NCBI GenBank assembly: GCA_049642465.1 | Contig: JBAROV010000224.1 | Location: 1-64,000, forward strand | DNA from: CAWDPQ01 sp049642465 | GTDB taxonomy: Bacteria; Acidobacteriota; Vicinamibacteria; Vicinamibacterales; 2-12-FULL-66-21 | DNA length: 64,000 bases | Reading direction: 5' to 3' | Shown: positions 6,901 to 15,449 of the stretch, in pieces | Layout: each line of letters begins with the position of its first letter | How positions within the stretch are numbered: the first letter of the stretch is position 1 | Position numbers and translations under genes: made by a program | The notes under the pieces: generated by a model | Told to the model about the DNA's origin: nothing | What the model saw: the letters and a program-made list of their open reading frames with translations, nothing else | Database searches by the model: none

Positions 6901-7791
6901 ATGTTGAACCCCCAGGACTTGCAGCGGCTGATTGAAATCATCACCGACGAGGTCATGTCGGTCCATGCGCCGAGGAGCGCGGGCGGCCAGTGTGCGTGCC
7001 ATGCCGTTCTGACGGACTGTTGTCCGGATCGGCTGCGCGGAGTGTTGGACGCTGGCGCGACGCGAGTCGGTGTCCACGCCTCAGGCGGAGCGCCCGAGGG
7101 CGTAGCCGGGATGATCGATCACACCTTGCTCAAACCGGACGCATCGTTACAGGACATCGAAAAGCTTTGCCGAGAGGCCGCGCAGTTTCATTTTGCGACG
7201 GTTTGCGTGAACCCCACCTGGGTCGCCGCGTCCGCGCGCTTCTTGCGAGGTTCCGGTGTTGGCGTGTGTTCAGTCGTCGGGTTTCCGCTCGGAGCCACGA
7301 CCCCCGACGTCAAGCATTACGAAACTCGCCGGGCCATCTTCGATGGCGCCACTGAGATCGACATGGTGATCAACGTCGGCGCACTCAAGTCGGGCGACCT
7401 CCGCACCGTGGAGTGCGACATAACGGCCGTCGTCGATGCATGCCGGCAAAGCCATGTTGGCAGCAAAGTCATCATTGAAGCTGCGTTGCTGACGGATGAA
7501 GAGAAGGTCACTGCGTGCGCGCTGGCAAAAGCTGCCGGAGCTGATTTCGTGAAGACCTCTACCGGATTCGGCCCGGGAGGGGCGACGGTGGCTGACGTGA
7601 CGCTGATGCGACGTGTGGTTGGCTCTGATATGGGCGTGAAGGCAGCCGGAGGCGTTCGCGATCTCCAGGGATTGAAGGCGATGGTTGCGGCGGGCGCCAC
7701 ACGAGTCGGCGCAAGCGCGGGTGTGAAAATTGTCCAGGAAGCGGGCGGTCAGAAGCCGGCCGTTGGGTCGGCGGTGTCCTCCGGCTATTGA
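6901..7791 (+). CDS. deoC: Deoxyribose-phosphate aldolase with N-terminal extension
   Basis: Cleaves 2-deoxyribose-5-phosphate to glyceraldehyde-3-phosphate and acetaldehyde. 296 residues. The DeoC core starts at MIDHTLLKPD (about residue 72) with Schiff-base Lys218 (FVKTSTGFGPGG) and proton-relay Lys247 (GVKAAGGVRD). The first 70 residues are extra: an amphipathic helix LNPQDLQRLIEIITDEV, reminiscent of microcompartment encapsulation peptides, then a Cys-rich stretch CACHAVLTDCC. Six bases follow rpiB. It ends 1 nt from the stop codon of the convergent mscS gene, leaving no room for a separate terminator. No shell-protein gene is in the window. Confidence 0.9.
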   Translation: MLNPQDLQRLIEIITDEVMSVHAPRSAGGQCACHAVLTDCCPDRLRGVLDAGATRVGVHASGGAPEGVAGMIDHTLLKPDASLQDIEKLCREAAQFHFATVCVNPTWVAASARFLRGSGVGVCSVVGFPLGATTPDVKHYETRRAIFDGATEIDMVINVGALKSGDLRTVECDITAVVDACRQSHVGSKVIIEAALLTDEEKVTACALAKAAGADFVKTSTGFGPGGATVADVTLMRRVVGSDMGVKAAGGVRDLQGLKAMVAAGATRVGASAGVKIVQEAGGQKPAVGSAVSSGY

Positions 7792-7792
7792 C

Positions 7793-8944
7793 TTAACCTC
7801 CCGCCGCCGCGTCCCTCACATCCTTCAAGTCCCGCTCGTCACGCACGGTGACGATGCGCTCGGGGAAGGGAATCTCGATCCCCTCGGCGTCGAATGTTTT
7901 CTTGATGCGGCGGCGCAACTCCCTGCCGACATCCCATTGCTTCAAGGGGACGGTCTTGATCCGCACTTTCAACTGCAGCGCCCAATCGGTGAATGCATCG
8001 ATCCCCAGCACCTCGATCGGCGCCAGGATGAACGACCCGAATGACGGGTCGGACTGCAACTCCTGGCCGATCCGGTGCAGCACGACGGTCACACGGTCGG
8101 GGTCTTCGCGATAGGAGACCCCGAGGTCCATCACGTAATAGGAGAAGTCCTTGCTCTTGTTGGCGAGCGTGTTGATGGCGCCGTTGGGAAAGACGTGCAC
8201 CGTGCCTTCGATGTCCCTCAGCACGATCGTACGAAGGTTCAGCTCTTCGACGAGTCCACCGACGCCGTTGATGGCGGCCACATCGCCGACGCGTACCTGG
8301 TCTTCCAGAATCAGAAAGAATCCACTGATGATGTCGCGAACGAGCCACTGCGCGCCGAAGCCGAGCGCGACGCCGGCTATGCCCGCGCTCGTGAGGACCG
8401 GCCCGATGTCGAGGTGCAGCTCCTTCATCACCATGACCACCGCCACCGCGACAATGAGCACGGATGCACCTTTGTTGACAACGGAACCGAGGGTGCGCGC
8501 GCGTTTGGCGCGCTCGAGAGCATCCAGACCCGTGCCGCGGTTGAGCTCGTGCTCGAAGCGTTTGACGAGCAGGCCGACCGTGCGCACGAGCGCGTAGGCG
8601 AGGATGAAAATGAGCAGAATGCGGAGGCCCGACGCAAACGTCCATGCCGCAAGAGTAGAGAGATGAACCCCCGTTCGGGGTTGCAGACCGACGACTTCGA
8701 ATGCCGGGAACAGCAGTACGCCAAAGACGAGCACAAACGTCGCGATGCCGACGAACCGGAGCGGTCCTCGCACGAGCGGACTCGATTCGACGAGCGTGTC
8801 GCCGAGGACGGCACGAATGGCTGCGGCCACCGCACGCTTGGCGGTACGGGCCGAAAGCCAGGCGATGGCGCTGACAGCGATGACGGCAATCGCGACGAGA
8901 TGCCACTCGACCGGTCCAACGAAGATGCGCTTCCAGGCAGGCAT
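7793..8944 (-). CDS. MscS-family mechanosensitive channel
   Basis: 383-residue membrane protein with about four N-terminal membrane segments and the MscS pore and beta domains (TSAGIAGVALGFGAQWLVRDIISGFFLILEDQVRVGD, then VEELNLRTIVLRD, then VFPNGAI). The start is ATG at 8944, which overlaps the upstream kinase stop (TGATG). The open frame continues further upstream, but that part is the antisense-like second frame of the kinase end. Likely a tension-gated osmotic safety valve, the last gene of the efflux/two-component operon. Co-transcription with an envelope-stress-type regulator pair fits an envelope role. Confidence 0.9.
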   Translation of the reverse strand: MPAWKRIFVGPVEWHLVAIAVIAVSAIAWLSARTAKRAVAAAIRAVLGDTLVESSPLVRGPLRFVGIATFVLVFGVLLFPAFEVVGLQPRTGVHLSTLAAWTFASGLRILLIFILAYALVRTVGLLVKRFEHELNRGTGLDALERAKRARTLGSVVNKGASVLIVAVAVVMVMKELHLDIGPVLTSAGIAGVALGFGAQWLVRDIISGFFLILEDQVRVGDVAAINGVGGLVEELNLRTIVLRDIEGTVHVFPNGAINTLANKSKDFSYYVMDLGVSYREDPDRVTVVLHRIGQELQSDPSFGSFILAPIEVLGIDAFTDWALQLKVRIKTVPLKQWDVGRELRRRIKKTFDAEGIEIPFPERIVTVRDERDLKDVRDAAAGG

Positions 8945-10326
8945 CAGGGGATCGTAACCGCAACATCCCTCAGCGCAGCCTGCACGGGAATCCGCAGGCT
9001 GGCCCGACATCCGGCGCGGTCGTCGCGGTTTTCGAGCAGCAGGCTGCCGCCGTGGCCCTCCGCGATCTGGCGGCTCAAGACCAGCCCGATCCCGGAGCCT
9101 CCCGGCTTGGTCGTGAAGAACGGGACGAAGAGGTTCCCCGTGTTGGAAAGCCCGGGCCCTTCGTCTTCGACCCACAGTTCCATCGCCGCCGGAGAGGATC
9201 CCTGGAGCCGCTGCCAGCCGACACGAACCCCGCCCCCGGTCTCACGCACGGCATCCACGGCGTTGCGGATCAGATTGATCAATAGCTGCTCCAGCTGGTC
9301 CTTATCGCCTTGAATGGTGAGTCGAGGCCCGGGTGCGACGAGAATGTGGTGGTCTTTTTCGAGCGTGACGACGCGGTCCACGAGCGTACCGATCTCGAGC
9401 GGTGCAAACTTCGGCGGAGGCAGTTTCGCCAGTCGCGCGTAGGCATTCATGAAGCGACTGAGGGACTCCGAACGGGAGGCGATCACGCCGAGCCCTCGCT
9501 GCACGTCGTCCTGCCAGTCGGCCGGCGGCGGGTTGCGATCGATGATTGAGGCCAGGCTGCCGGCAATCGATTTGATCGGCGCCAGCGAGTTGTTCATTTC
9601 ATGGCCGATCACACGGATCAGCCGTTGCCAGGCTTGACGTTCTTCTTCGCGGAGCGGCTGACTCAAGTCGGAGAGGACGAGCAATTCGTGCGGCCGGCCG
9701 CCTTGGCGAAAATGACTCCGCCGGATTTCCCAGCGGCCGACGCCGCCAGGAAATGCTGTGTTAATCACGCGTGGCGCCTCGCCGCTGAGGCATTCGTTGA
9801 GTCCGAGTTCGTCCGCATGCCGGTCCAGCAGGCGTTCCGCGGGCTGGCCCAGAAGCCTCGCTCCCGCACGGTTCACAAACTTGAGCTTCTGTTCTTCGTC
9901 GAAGGTGAAGACCGACACGTCAATCTCTGCCATCACCTTTCGCAGCAGCGTGGTCGCCTCGAGCGCATCCAGACGCTGATGACGCAGAGTCTCCACGAGG
10001 GCATTGACCTCGATCATGACTTCGCCCAGCGGATCGCCGCCCCTGGCGCCGCGCGCACGAATCGAAAAGTCTCCCTCGCCGAGCGCGGCCAGGAGATTCG
10101 ACAGCGTCTGGAGGGGGAGCACGACGCGCTCGCGCAAGGCAAATGCAAAGCCAAGGCAGACCGTGACGATGAGCACCGAGAGCGTCCACTGTACTTTCGG
10201 TGTGTAGTCGCCGGTCCAGAGAAAGATCAGGGAAATCGCCGCGCCCGGAAGTGCGGACGCCAGCGCCATGAGCAGGATGCGTCGGTCGTGGCTCAACCGC
10301 GGTTGACGTCGGGGGGTGGCGGTCAT
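8944..10326 (-). CDS. NtrY-type membrane sensor histidine kinase
   Basis: 460 residues: two membrane segments (about 18-37 and 44-64), a HAMP linker, a PAS-like domain (about 130-215), a dimerisation/phosphoacceptor helix with IGHEMNNSLAPIKSI (His in HEMNN), and a HATPase domain with N-box NLIRNAVDAV, G1 VEDEGPGLS and G2 PGGSGIGLVLS. The family usually pairs with sigma-54-dependent NtrC/NtrX regulators, and one is encoded 319 bp upstream in the same operon. Its own leader has TAGAAT about 17-22 nt before the start and no Shine-Dalgarno. The signal is unknown; cell-envelope state is plausible from the efflux neighbours. Confidence 0.9.
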   Translation of the reverse strand: MTATPRRQPRLSHDRRILLMALASALPGAAISLIFLWTGDYTPKVQWTLSVLIVTVCLGFAFALRERVVLPLQTLSNLLAALGEGDFSIRARGARGGDPLGEVMIEVNALVETLRHQRLDALEATTLLRKVMAEIDVSVFTFDEEQKLKFVNRAGARLLGQPAERLLDRHADELGLNECLSGEAPRVINTAFPGGVGRWEIRRSHFRQGGRPHELLVLSDLSQPLREEERQAWQRLIRVIGHEMNNSLAPIKSIAGSLASIIDRNPPPADWQDDVQRGLGVIASRSESLSRFMNAYARLAKLPPPKFAPLEIGTLVDRVVTLEKDHHILVAPGPRLTIQGDKDQLEQLLINLIRNAVDAVRETGGGVRVGWQRLQGSSPAAMELWVEDEGPGLSNTGNLFVPFFTTKPGGSGIGLVLSRQIAEGHGGSLLLENRDDRAGCRASLRIPVQAALRDVAVTIP

Positions 10327-10645
10327 GAAGGGAGGAGCAACAAGTATTTATTCTAGCGTCGCCCGACGTCGGCTGGAGGTATGGCCCCGCGCTGGAGGCG
10401 CTGTGCGCCACCCGCGAGCCCGCGCGTCGCTACCGATTCAGCGGTTACGGTGATTGACGAAGCTCGGAGCGAGTGGGGACCTTGTCGGCTCCGATTCAGT
10501 TGGTTTATGGCGAGCCGTTGCGTAAGACTCTCGAATCCTTCGACAAGATCGGAGGACGCCAGTTACTACAGCCCGAACGTTTGGAGAGTGAGCTCCGCGG
10601 GGTGACCCGATCTCCCGACCTCCCGACCTCCCGATCTCCCGTCCG
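10327..10645. repeat. Gene-free spacer with GGGAG-type tandem microrepeats
   Basis: 319-bp gap between the NtrC-type gene and its kinase. No credible gene seen. Positions 10609-10643 hold about four tandem copies of an 8-nt unit (CTCCCGAC/CTCCCGAT on the plus strand, purine-rich on the transcribed strand), beginning a few bases after the regulator stop codon. The rest looks non-repetitive. The gap suggests the kinase may have its own promoter. Confidence 0.6.
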
Positions 10646-12052
10646 TTACAGTCCGTACCGCTGCAGCCGGCGGTAGAGGGCGCTTCGGCTCAGGCCGAGC
10701 GCCTTCGCGGCCTGACTGACGTTGCCGTCGAAGCGAGTCATGGCCTTTTTGATGAGGAAGCACTCGACATCTTCGAGGCTCATGTCCTCGAGCCGGCCGC
10801 CGCCATCCTTCGTCGCTCGCAGTCCCAGATCGCCGGACTTGATGAGCGGTCCCGGCGCCATGAGGACCGCGCGCTCGATTGCGTGATCGAGCTCGCGGAC
10901 GTTGCCAGGCCAGGGGTGCTCCAGCAACATCTGCATCGCCCCGCTTTCGAACCCGGTCAGGCGCTTTCGATAGCGTTGCGCGTGCTGGCGCAGGAAGTGC
11001 TGCGCGAGGAGCGGCAGATCCTCGCGGCGATCGCGCAGCGACGGCAGGCGAATCTCAATGGTGTTCAGGCGGAAGAGCAGATCCTGCCGGAACCGCCCGT
11101 TGGCCACTTCCTCCCCAAGGTTCGCGTTGGTGGCGGAGATAATGCGGACGTTCACGCGCCGCGTTCGCGACGAGCCAAGACGTTCGAATTCTCCTGTCTC
11201 GATGACTCGGAGCAGCTTGGCCTGCTGACTGAGGGGCACGTTCGCAATCTCGTCCAGGAACAGCGTGCCCTGATCGGCAAGCTCGAACCGCCCCACGCGA
11301 TCCGCCTTGGCGTCGGTAAACGCGCCGCGAACGTGGCCGAAGAGTTCGCTCTCGAAGACCCCCTCGGAGACGCCCCCCGAGTTCACGATCACCATCGGTC
11401 GCGATGCGCGACTCGACACCGCGTGGAGTGCTCGTGCGACGACCCCCTTCCCCGTGCCGTTTTCGCCGAGAATAAGCACGTTCGCATCGGAGGGGCCGAC
11501 ACGGGAGATGACCTGAAGGACGTTCTGCATCGCCGGTGACTCGGCGATGAGCTTGGTCATGCCTTCGCCGCGCAGAAGCGAGTTCTCGGCTTCGAGGCGC
11601 TGCCCCTTTCGCAGGGCCTGACTCAGTTCGATTTGCGTCCGAATGATCGCCAAGAGCCGGGCGTTGTCCCAGGGTTTTTGAATGAAGTCGCGTGCGCCGC
11701 GGCGCATGGCTTCGACAGCCACTTCCACGCTTCCCCATGCCGTCATCACGACGACCGGCAGCGTCGGGTCGATCCCTTGAATTCGCGAGAGCAGGTTGAG
11801 CCCTTCTTCACCCGATGTGGTGTCGCGGGCATAGTTCAGGTCGATGAGCGCGACGTCGAATTCCCGAGCTTCCAGCGCAGCGAGGACGCCCGCCGGCGAA
11901 GACGCGGTCTCGAGGTGAAACCCCTCGGCTTTCAGCAAAAGGCGCAACGCTTCCAGCACGTCCGCCTGGTCGTCCGCGATCAGCACGCGCGGGTCGGCAG
12001 ACCGGGATCGTTCGCTCGCAGCGCGTTCCTTGAGATGGTCCGTGATCAGCAC
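10646..12052 (-). CDS. NtrC-family sigma-54-dependent response regulator
   Basis: 468 residues. A receiver domain (about 22-140, phosphoacceptor Asp71 in VALIDLNYARD; Lys in FIQKPWD) is followed by an AAA+ domain with Walker A GENGTGKG, then HVRGAFTDAKADRVGRFELADQGTLFLDEIAN (Walker B), and a C-terminal Fis-type helix-turn-helix (NVSQAAKALGLSRSALYRRLQRYGL). The sigma-54-contact loop reads GAFTDA rather than GAFTGA, a variant seen in natural members. Starts with GTG overlapping the permease stop by 1 nt (TAGTG). It probably controls its own efflux operon; a sigma-54-like element lies before the first gene (16771-16786). Confidence 0.93.
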   Translation of the reverse strand: MLITDHLKERAASERSRSADPRVLIADDQADVLEALRLLLKAEGFHLETASSPAGVLAALEAREFDVALIDLNYARDTTSGEEGLNLLSRIQGIDPTLPVVVMTAWGSVEVAVEAMRRGARDFIQKPWDNARLLAIIRTQIELSQALRKGQRLEAENSLLRGEGMTKLIAESPAMQNVLQVISRVGPSDANVLILGENGTGKGVVARALHAVSSRASRPMVIVNSGGVSEGVFESELFGHVRGAFTDAKADRVGRFELADQGTLFLDEIANVPLSQQAKLLRVIETGEFERLGSSRTRRVNVRIISATNANLGEEVANGRFRQDLLFRLNTIEIRLPSLRDRREDLPLLAQHFLRQHAQRYRKRLTGFESGAMQMLLEHPWPGNVRELDHAIERAVLMAPGPLIKSGDLGLRATKDGGGRLEDMSLEDVECFLIKKAMTRFDGNVSQAAKALGLSRSALYRRLQRYGL

Positions 12053-14499
12053 TATTCAGTCCTAAGCGCAATAAGCGGGTCAATTTTCGTGGCTCGGCGA
12101 GCCGGAAAGTAGGTCGCGACGAGCGCGACCAACGCCAGCAACGACGCAGTCGCTGAGAACGTCCACGGATCTCTGGCGCTGACATGTGCCAGCAGATCGG
12201 CGGGAACCACCCACGTCAGCGGAAGTGCGAGCAGCAGCCCGCACGCGATGCCGGTGGCCACGAGCACAACGCTGTGGCCCAGCACGAGGCGGAGAACAGA
12301 CGAGGTGTTGGCGCCGAGCGCCATTCGCACGCCAATCTCTCTGGTACGCTGTGTCACCGAGTAGGTTGCGACGCCGTAGAGGCCGATACACGCAAGCAGC
12401 AAGGCGAGCGCGCCGAACGTCGTGATCAGAATGACATTGACGCGCAACGGTGCAAGCGATTGCGCGACCTGATCGTCCAGCGTACGGATGTTGAAGACAG
12501 AGAGCGTCGGATCCAGTTGCTGAACTTCACGGCGGATCGCGGGTGAAAGCCCCGCAGCGTCTCCTTCGGCCCGAACGTGCAATGCTGCCGCTGGACTGTA
12601 ATTCTGGCGCAGCGGCTGATAGATGAAGGGGATGGGGCCCTCCGCGACGCCGTTGTACTTGGCATTGCGTGCGATGCCGACCACCGTCGTGAACCCATCG
12701 TCTCCAAAGAACTTGAAACGCTTCCCGATCGCGTCCTCGCCGGGCCAGAAGCGCTGGGCCATCGTTTCGTTGACCACGACGACCAGTGGCGTACCCACGG
12801 CGTCCGCCGGCGTCAAGTCACGGCCGCGGACCAGCGGAATATTCAGCGTCTGCAGATAACCCGGACCGACCGAGTTCACCTGTACGAGAATCCGATCGCG
12901 AGTCGTCGTATCGGCGCCTTCAGGGAACACGCTCCGGGAGAACCCACCGGTGAGCGGGGCGTTTTGCGCGACGGCGGCGCTGCGAACTCCCGGGAGTCCC
13001 GACACCCGTTCGGCAATCTGCTGGTAGAAAACCTGACCGCGCTCGGGCGTGTAGCCTTCGCGGCCGAGATTGAAGGCCATGACGAGCACGCCCTTGCGTT
13101 CGAACCCCGTCTCGATCCTTTGTGCCTGCCGCAGGCTGCGAACGAACAATCCGGCTGCAATCAGCGAAACGAGTGACAGCGCAATCTGCGCAACCACCAG
13201 CGCCTGACGAACGTTCACGACTGTTCGCCATCCGCGGCGGGGCGATCCTCCTGGAACGCTTTCGTTCTTGAGGATCGGCACGACGTCTGGCCGCGACGCC
13301 TGCAGCGCGGGCACCAGCCCGAAGAGCACGCCTGTGAGGATCGCGAGCAACATCGTGAAGATCAGGACTCGCGCGTCGAGCGCCAGGTTATCGTCGATCG
13401 GCAGCGGGAGGGGCAGTTGGGTCGACGCGAGCGTGTCGACGAGCCAGAACGCGAGCAGCAGGCCCAGCGTGCCGCCGATCAGTGCCAGCAGAATGCTCTC
13501 TGTCAGCAGTTGCCGCACGAGCCGGCGACGCGGAGCGCCAAGTGCGAGTCGAATCGCGATCTCTTTTCGCCGACGGTTGGCCCGGGCAAGCAACAGATTC
13601 GCGATGTTCGCGCACGCGACGAGCAGCACGATGCCAACGACGGCCATCAGGATGGCGGAAATCTGGACGACCTGTGCGCCCCCCTGACCGCCCGGGTTCA
13701 GGCGAGCATCGAGCAGCGCCCACGCGCCAGCACTCCGCCCCTTGTTGTCGTTCGGGAAGGCTTGCTCGAGGTTGGCGAACACCGCCTTCATGTTCGCGCC
13801 AGCCTGCTCGATCCCGATTCCCGGCTTCAGCCGGCCGAACGCGAACAGGAAGAGGCCGCGTCGCTGCTCATACCAGTCGAAGTTCGGCTGCACGACCTCG
13901 TGCATCGACATCGGAACCCAGACAGAGGGACCACCCCCAAGCAACGTTCCCGTGAATCCCTTCGGCGCTATACCAACGACCGTGAACGGCGTTCGGTTCA
14001 GCGTGAGCGTGCGACCGACGATTGTCGGGTCTGCGCCAAGGCTGCGTTCCCAGAAGCCGTAGCTGATGATGGCAACCGGTGTGGGTTTCCGATCTTCATC
14101 TGGCAGAAATCCTCGTCCGATGCCAGGTTGAGCCCCCAGCAAGGAAAAGTAATTCCCCGATACCACCTGGACAGGAATCGGCTCGGACTCTTTCCCCGCG
14201 CTCCAGTTCACCTGGGCGAAGGTAAAGGCCGCCATGTCCGTGAACACCTGGTTCTGGTCGCGCAGGTCCTTGTAATTGAGGTGGGACAGGGGCAGATTGC
14301 CCGGATTTCGCTGGTCGGTCATATAGACCGCAGCGAGGCGATCGGACTCAGTGACGGGGATCGGTTTCAGGAGCGCGGCATTGACGAGGCTGAAAATCGC
14401 GGTGTTCGCCCCGATGCCGAGCGCAAGCGACACGACAGCCACGCTCGCGAAGAGGGGACTCTTCGCGAGCATGCGAACGGCATAGCGGAGGTCGCTCAT
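12052..14499 (-). CDS. ADOP-type duplicated ABC permease (MacB/FtsX family)
   Basis: 815 residues with the duplicated layout of acidobacterial permeases. Half one has a membrane segment at about 20-42, a MacB-type periplasmic domain, and a three-helix FtsX block at about 280-385. Half two repeats the plan, with the last three helices at about 690-800 (GVATYSVTQRTREIGVRMALGA). Characteristic motifs: SLALGIGANTAIFSLVNAALL, IAIRLALGAPRRRLVRQLLTES, REIGVRMALGA. With the ATPase and HlyD-type adaptor upstream it would form a MacAB-like tripartite exporter for peptides, lipids or antibiotics. The start at 14499 follows the spacer stem-loop. Substrate unknown. Confidence 0.93.
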   Translation of the reverse strand: MSDLRYAVRMLAKSPLFASVAVVSLALGIGANTAIFSLVNAALLKPIPVTESDRLAAVYMTDQRNPGNLPLSHLNYKDLRDQNQVFTDMAAFTFAQVNWSAGKESEPIPVQVVSGNYFSLLGAQPGIGRGFLPDEDRKPTPVAIISYGFWERSLGADPTIVGRTLTLNRTPFTVVGIAPKGFTGTLLGGGPSVWVPMSMHEVVQPNFDWYEQRRGLFLFAFGRLKPGIGIEQAGANMKAVFANLEQAFPNDNKGRSAGAWALLDARLNPGGQGGAQVVQISAILMAVVGIVLLVACANIANLLLARANRRRKEIAIRLALGAPRRRLVRQLLTESILLALIGGTLGLLLAFWLVDTLASTQLPLPLPIDDNLALDARVLIFTMLLAILTGVLFGLVPALQASRPDVVPILKNESVPGGSPRRGWRTVVNVRQALVVAQIALSLVSLIAAGLFVRSLRQAQRIETGFERKGVLVMAFNLGREGYTPERGQVFYQQIAERVSGLPGVRSAAVAQNAPLTGGFSRSVFPEGADTTTRDRILVQVNSVGPGYLQTLNIPLVRGRDLTPADAVGTPLVVVVNETMAQRFWPGEDAIGKRFKFFGDDGFTTVVGIARNAKYNGVAEGPIPFIYQPLRQNYSPAAALHVRAEGDAAGLSPAIRREVQQLDPTLSVFNIRTLDDQVAQSLAPLRVNVILITTFGALALLLACIGLYGVATYSVTQRTREIGVRMALGANTSSVLRLVLGHSVVLVATGIACGLLLALPLTWVVPADLLAHVSARDPWTFSATASLLALVALVATYFPARRATKIDPLIALRTE

Positions 14500-14507
14500 A
14501 CAAGGGA

Positions 14508-14556
14508 AAAGGGAAAAGGGAGAAGGGAAAACGGAAAACTTCTCCCTTTTCCCTTT
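14508..14556. repeat. 17-bp perfect inverted repeat in ATPase-permease spacer
   Basis: Arms 14508-14524 and 14540-14556 are exact reverse complements. One strand is all purine (GGGAAAA-type units) and the loop is 15 nt. It fills the gap between two co-directional efflux genes and its end reaches the ATPase stop codon. In RNA it would be a strong stem-loop inside the operon (attenuation or processing). Alternatively it is another purine microrepeat spacer like those at 10609 and 62534. Confidence 0.85.
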
Positions 14557-15299
14557 CAGTGTTCTATGTGGAACCCGCTCTCTTCGAGTTCCTTTTCGGC
14601 CCGTTTGCTGCCGTCTTCTTCGACGACACGACCGTCGAACAAGTGGATCGAGCGATCAGCGTGACGGGCGTAGCGTGGATCGTGGGTGACCATACAGATG
14701 GTGGCTCCCTCGCGATGCAGTTCGCGCAAGAGTTCCATCACCGCCTCGCCGTTCTTCGAATCGAGGTTTCCGGTGGGCTCGTCGGCCAGCAGAATCGAGG
14801 GTGAGCCGGCGACCGCGCGCGCCACCGCGACGCGCTGCTGCTGACCACCGGAGAGCTGGCTTGGGAGGTGCTTGGCGCGGTGCGCCATCCCGACCTTCTC
14901 GAGGGCCGCCATCACACGCTCTTTCCGTTCCGCCGACTTCATGCCGCGATAGGTCAGCGGCAATTCGACGTTCTCGTAGACGTTGAGATCGCCAATCAGA
15001 TTGAAGCTCTGAAAGATGAACCCAATCTCCCGGTTGCGGACGCGGGCCCGCTCCGACAGCGGAAGATCCGCGACCGACTTGCCGTTGAGGATGTACTTCC
15101 CCTCAGTAGGCGAGTCGAGCAGCCCGAGAATCGACAGCAGTGTCGACTTTCCGCAGCCTGACGGTCCGGCGATCGCGATGTACTCGCCGCTCTTGATCTC
15201 CAGGTGAATGCCCGCCAGGGCGTGAGTCTCGACTTCGTCGGTGAAGAACACCTTCGTGACGCCGTCAAGATGGATGAGCGGTTGTCCGGCACTGGTCAT
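14556..15299 (-). CDS. LolD/MacB-type ABC ATPase
   Basis: 247 residues using ATG 15299, which has AAGGAGA 6-12 nt upstream; an upstream in-frame extension of 38 residues is low-complexity and rejected. Walker A GPSGCGKST, Q-loop FIFQSFNLI, signature LSGGQQQRVAVARA, Walker B ILLADEPTGNLD and switch His in MVTHDPRYA are all present. The sequence fits the lipoprotein/macrolide exporter branch (LolD/MacB/FtsE), matching the FtsX-type permease encoded next. Second gene of the efflux operon. Confidence 0.94.
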   Translation of the reverse strand: MTSAGQPLIHLDGVTKVFFTDEVETHALAGIHLEIKSGEYIAIAGPSGCGKSTLLSILGLLDSPTEGKYILNGKSVADLPLSERARVRNREIGFIFQSFNLIGDLNVYENVELPLTYRGMKSAERKERVMAALEKVGMAHRAKHLPSQLSGGQQQRVAVARAVAGSPSILLADEPTGNLDSKNGEAVMELLRELHREGATICMVTHDPRYARHADRSIHLFDGRVVEEDGSKRAEKELEESGFHIEH

Positions 15300-15449
15300 C
15301 GTGTCTCCTTTTATTGATGCTCGCGGGGCCCCACCCCCGCTCGCGCTCGCTCGCGGGCCCGGCTGCGCCGGGCGCCCCTCCGGCCGCTCGCTCGGGCCGC
15401 AGGCGCTAACCAAGCTCGAAGCTGGCAGCTGGAAGCTGGAAGCTGGCAG
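15300..15449. repeat. Spacer with AGCTGGA microrepeat and GC-rich block
   Basis: 150-bp gap between adaptor and ATPase genes. Positions 15411-15451 hold repeated AGCTGGA/AGCTGGC units running up to the adaptor stop codon. Positions about 15325-15395 are an extremely GC-rich block with GGGGCCCC and CGCTCGCG words, also found at 48037-48090. No gene seen. Confidence 0.6.

Noticed and set aside
7789..7795. Terminator between deoC and mscS
   Set aside because: The two stop codons are 1 nt apart; no hairpin room. Termination must occur inside the opposing gene.
8945..9175. 77-residue N-terminal extension of the MscS protein
   Set aside because: It is Arg-rich second-frame reading of the kinase 3' end; the ATG at 8944 in a TGATG junction starts at the expected membrane region.
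8075..9313. 412-codon plus-strand frame over mscS and the NtrY-type kinase
   Set aside because: Antisense shadow crossing the junction of two real genes.
13417..14664. 415-codon plus-strand frame over the ADOP permease
   Set aside because: Mirror of high-GC codon use on the opposite strand; product is low-complexity Arg/Gln-rich and has no domain.
15300..15413. 38-residue N-terminal extension of the efflux ATPase
   Set aside because: Low-complexity reading of the GC-rich spacer; ATG 15299 has a strong Shine-Dalgarno.
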